From: Amoebidium appalachense
Taxonomy: Eukaryota; Ichthyosporea
Assembly (NCBI GenBank): GCA_963693365.1
Contig: CAVNZM010000001.1
Span: 11,656,001-11,720,000, forward strand
DNA length: 64,000 nt
Direction of reading: 5' to 3'
Below are positions 63,352-64,000 of this stretch, in pieces (within the stretch, counting starts at the first letter, position 1; every line of letters starts with the position of its first letter). The notes below the pieces were generated by a model, which was given only the letters and a program-made list of their open reading frames with translations, did no database searches and had not been told where the DNA came from. A program made the translations under genes and the position numbers.

Positions 63352-64000
63352 CACGGTGTTGAACCGACAGATAAAGTACCACAAACTATCAAAATCGACC
63401 TTTACGTCACACGGCAACAACCCGGCCCATATCCACCTGCGCGTTCACCACCCTGTTCTCCTGCCCCCCGCCCCCTACCCAGTCCACCGATTTCTCCACA
63501 AACCAGAGAGAACACGGCAGTGCCCATGAACGTTTGGCCCGTGATTTGCTAGAGAACAGCATCGCCGGTCCCCCCCCATGTCTCCCGGAACCCAAGAGAA
63601 CACCATGGCATCCCCAACCATGTCTCCCGGATCCTTGGAGAACAGGTGCCGGGGGTGGACCCTGTTCGCCGATTGCTTTTTCCTAGGAGCGGGGCCTGGG
63701 GGGCATGAGGGGCACGCGAGGCACGGAAGGCACAGTGGTCTCACGGGTCTGTGTGCCACAGGCGCCCCCCCCAGCCCCCCCCCAGGCCCCCGGAACAGGC
63801 AACGCGGAACCACAACTTCGTTCCAAAGCAGCGCCAGATGTGCCAATAAACGGCCAAAGCAGCGCGCAGTTGGCTACCCCGCTATTCGATCTGATTGGTC
63901 GAAAGCGTTCAAGATCCTGACCAAGGTTTCAGAATCTGTTTGTAATCGTTGATAGGACTATTTCTTCGCGATTTCTGTTTGAAATGTGACCGAATTGTTT
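63352..64000. other. Upstream region of the Fic gene with short repeats and GC-rich arms
   Basis: No gene recognised. GAGAACA(C/G) and CATGTCTCCCGGA(A/T)CC occur two to four times between 63500 and 63645. At 63690-63800 a GGGCCTGGGGGGCATGAGG arm faces CAGCCCCCCCCCAGGCCCC, like the hairpins at 60316 and 61458. TGATTGG occurs near 63890. Confidence 0.5.

Overview
The window reads as nuclear DNA of an intron-rich, microsatellite-rich unicellular eukaryote, possibly an alga; I cannot place the lineage. Two conserved, heavily spliced host genes lie on the minus strand: a MIP/aquaporin-like channel (14 exons, 11448-20362) and a transportin/karyopherin-beta2 importin (22 exons, 25990-41116). I reconstructed both exon by exon. 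Every junction keeps frame with GT-AG borders, giving 492 and 900 codons. Most introns carry long poly(G/C), (CA/GT)n, (GA)n or A/T homopolymer tracts, often close to the splice sites, and most of the many small open frames there are only translated repeats.

The left 10 kb is a nest of mobile elements. It holds the start of a gag-like gene at the window edge (minus strand), a 5'-truncated Ty3/gypsy chromovirus with an intact pol frame and a 3' LTR, and a decayed non-LTR (LINE) reverse transcriptase. The LINE is split by a 1.8 kb terminal-inverted-repeat element that has 10-bp target duplications and many GTGATATC-type motifs. An internally deleted piggyBac-like transposase remnant lies at 44.5-45.9 kb.

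From about 46 kb the style changes to compact, mostly intronless genes on both strands. Several carry an identical TATAAAAG promoter box, and G/C-rich inverted repeats sit downstream of some genes. Contents: a 5.7 kb module bounded by inverted repeats built from 92-bp tandem units and carrying three coiled-coil or low-complexity genes; a C2H2 zinc-finger gene broken by an IS607-family transposon (serine recombinase TnpA plus TnpB/Fanzor-type nuclease); a superfamily 3 helicase; a PD-(D/E)XK-like nuclease with a frameshift; a small C2H2 protein; a tiny basic protein; a membrane protein; a patatin-like lipase; and a Fic-domain protein whose stop overlaps the lipase start. The best explanation is an integrated or endogenous dsDNA virus related to polinton-like or other eukaryotic DNA viruses. 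No capsid, packaging ATPase or DNA polymerase was recognised in the window, so its class is open.

The most novel-looking features are four conserved structured repeats (about 127 nt each) in transportin intron 2 that resemble H/ACA-type snoRNAs, the IS607 insertion in the zinc-finger gene, the inverted-repeat module, and the aquaporin with NPG/NAA in place of two NPA motifs.
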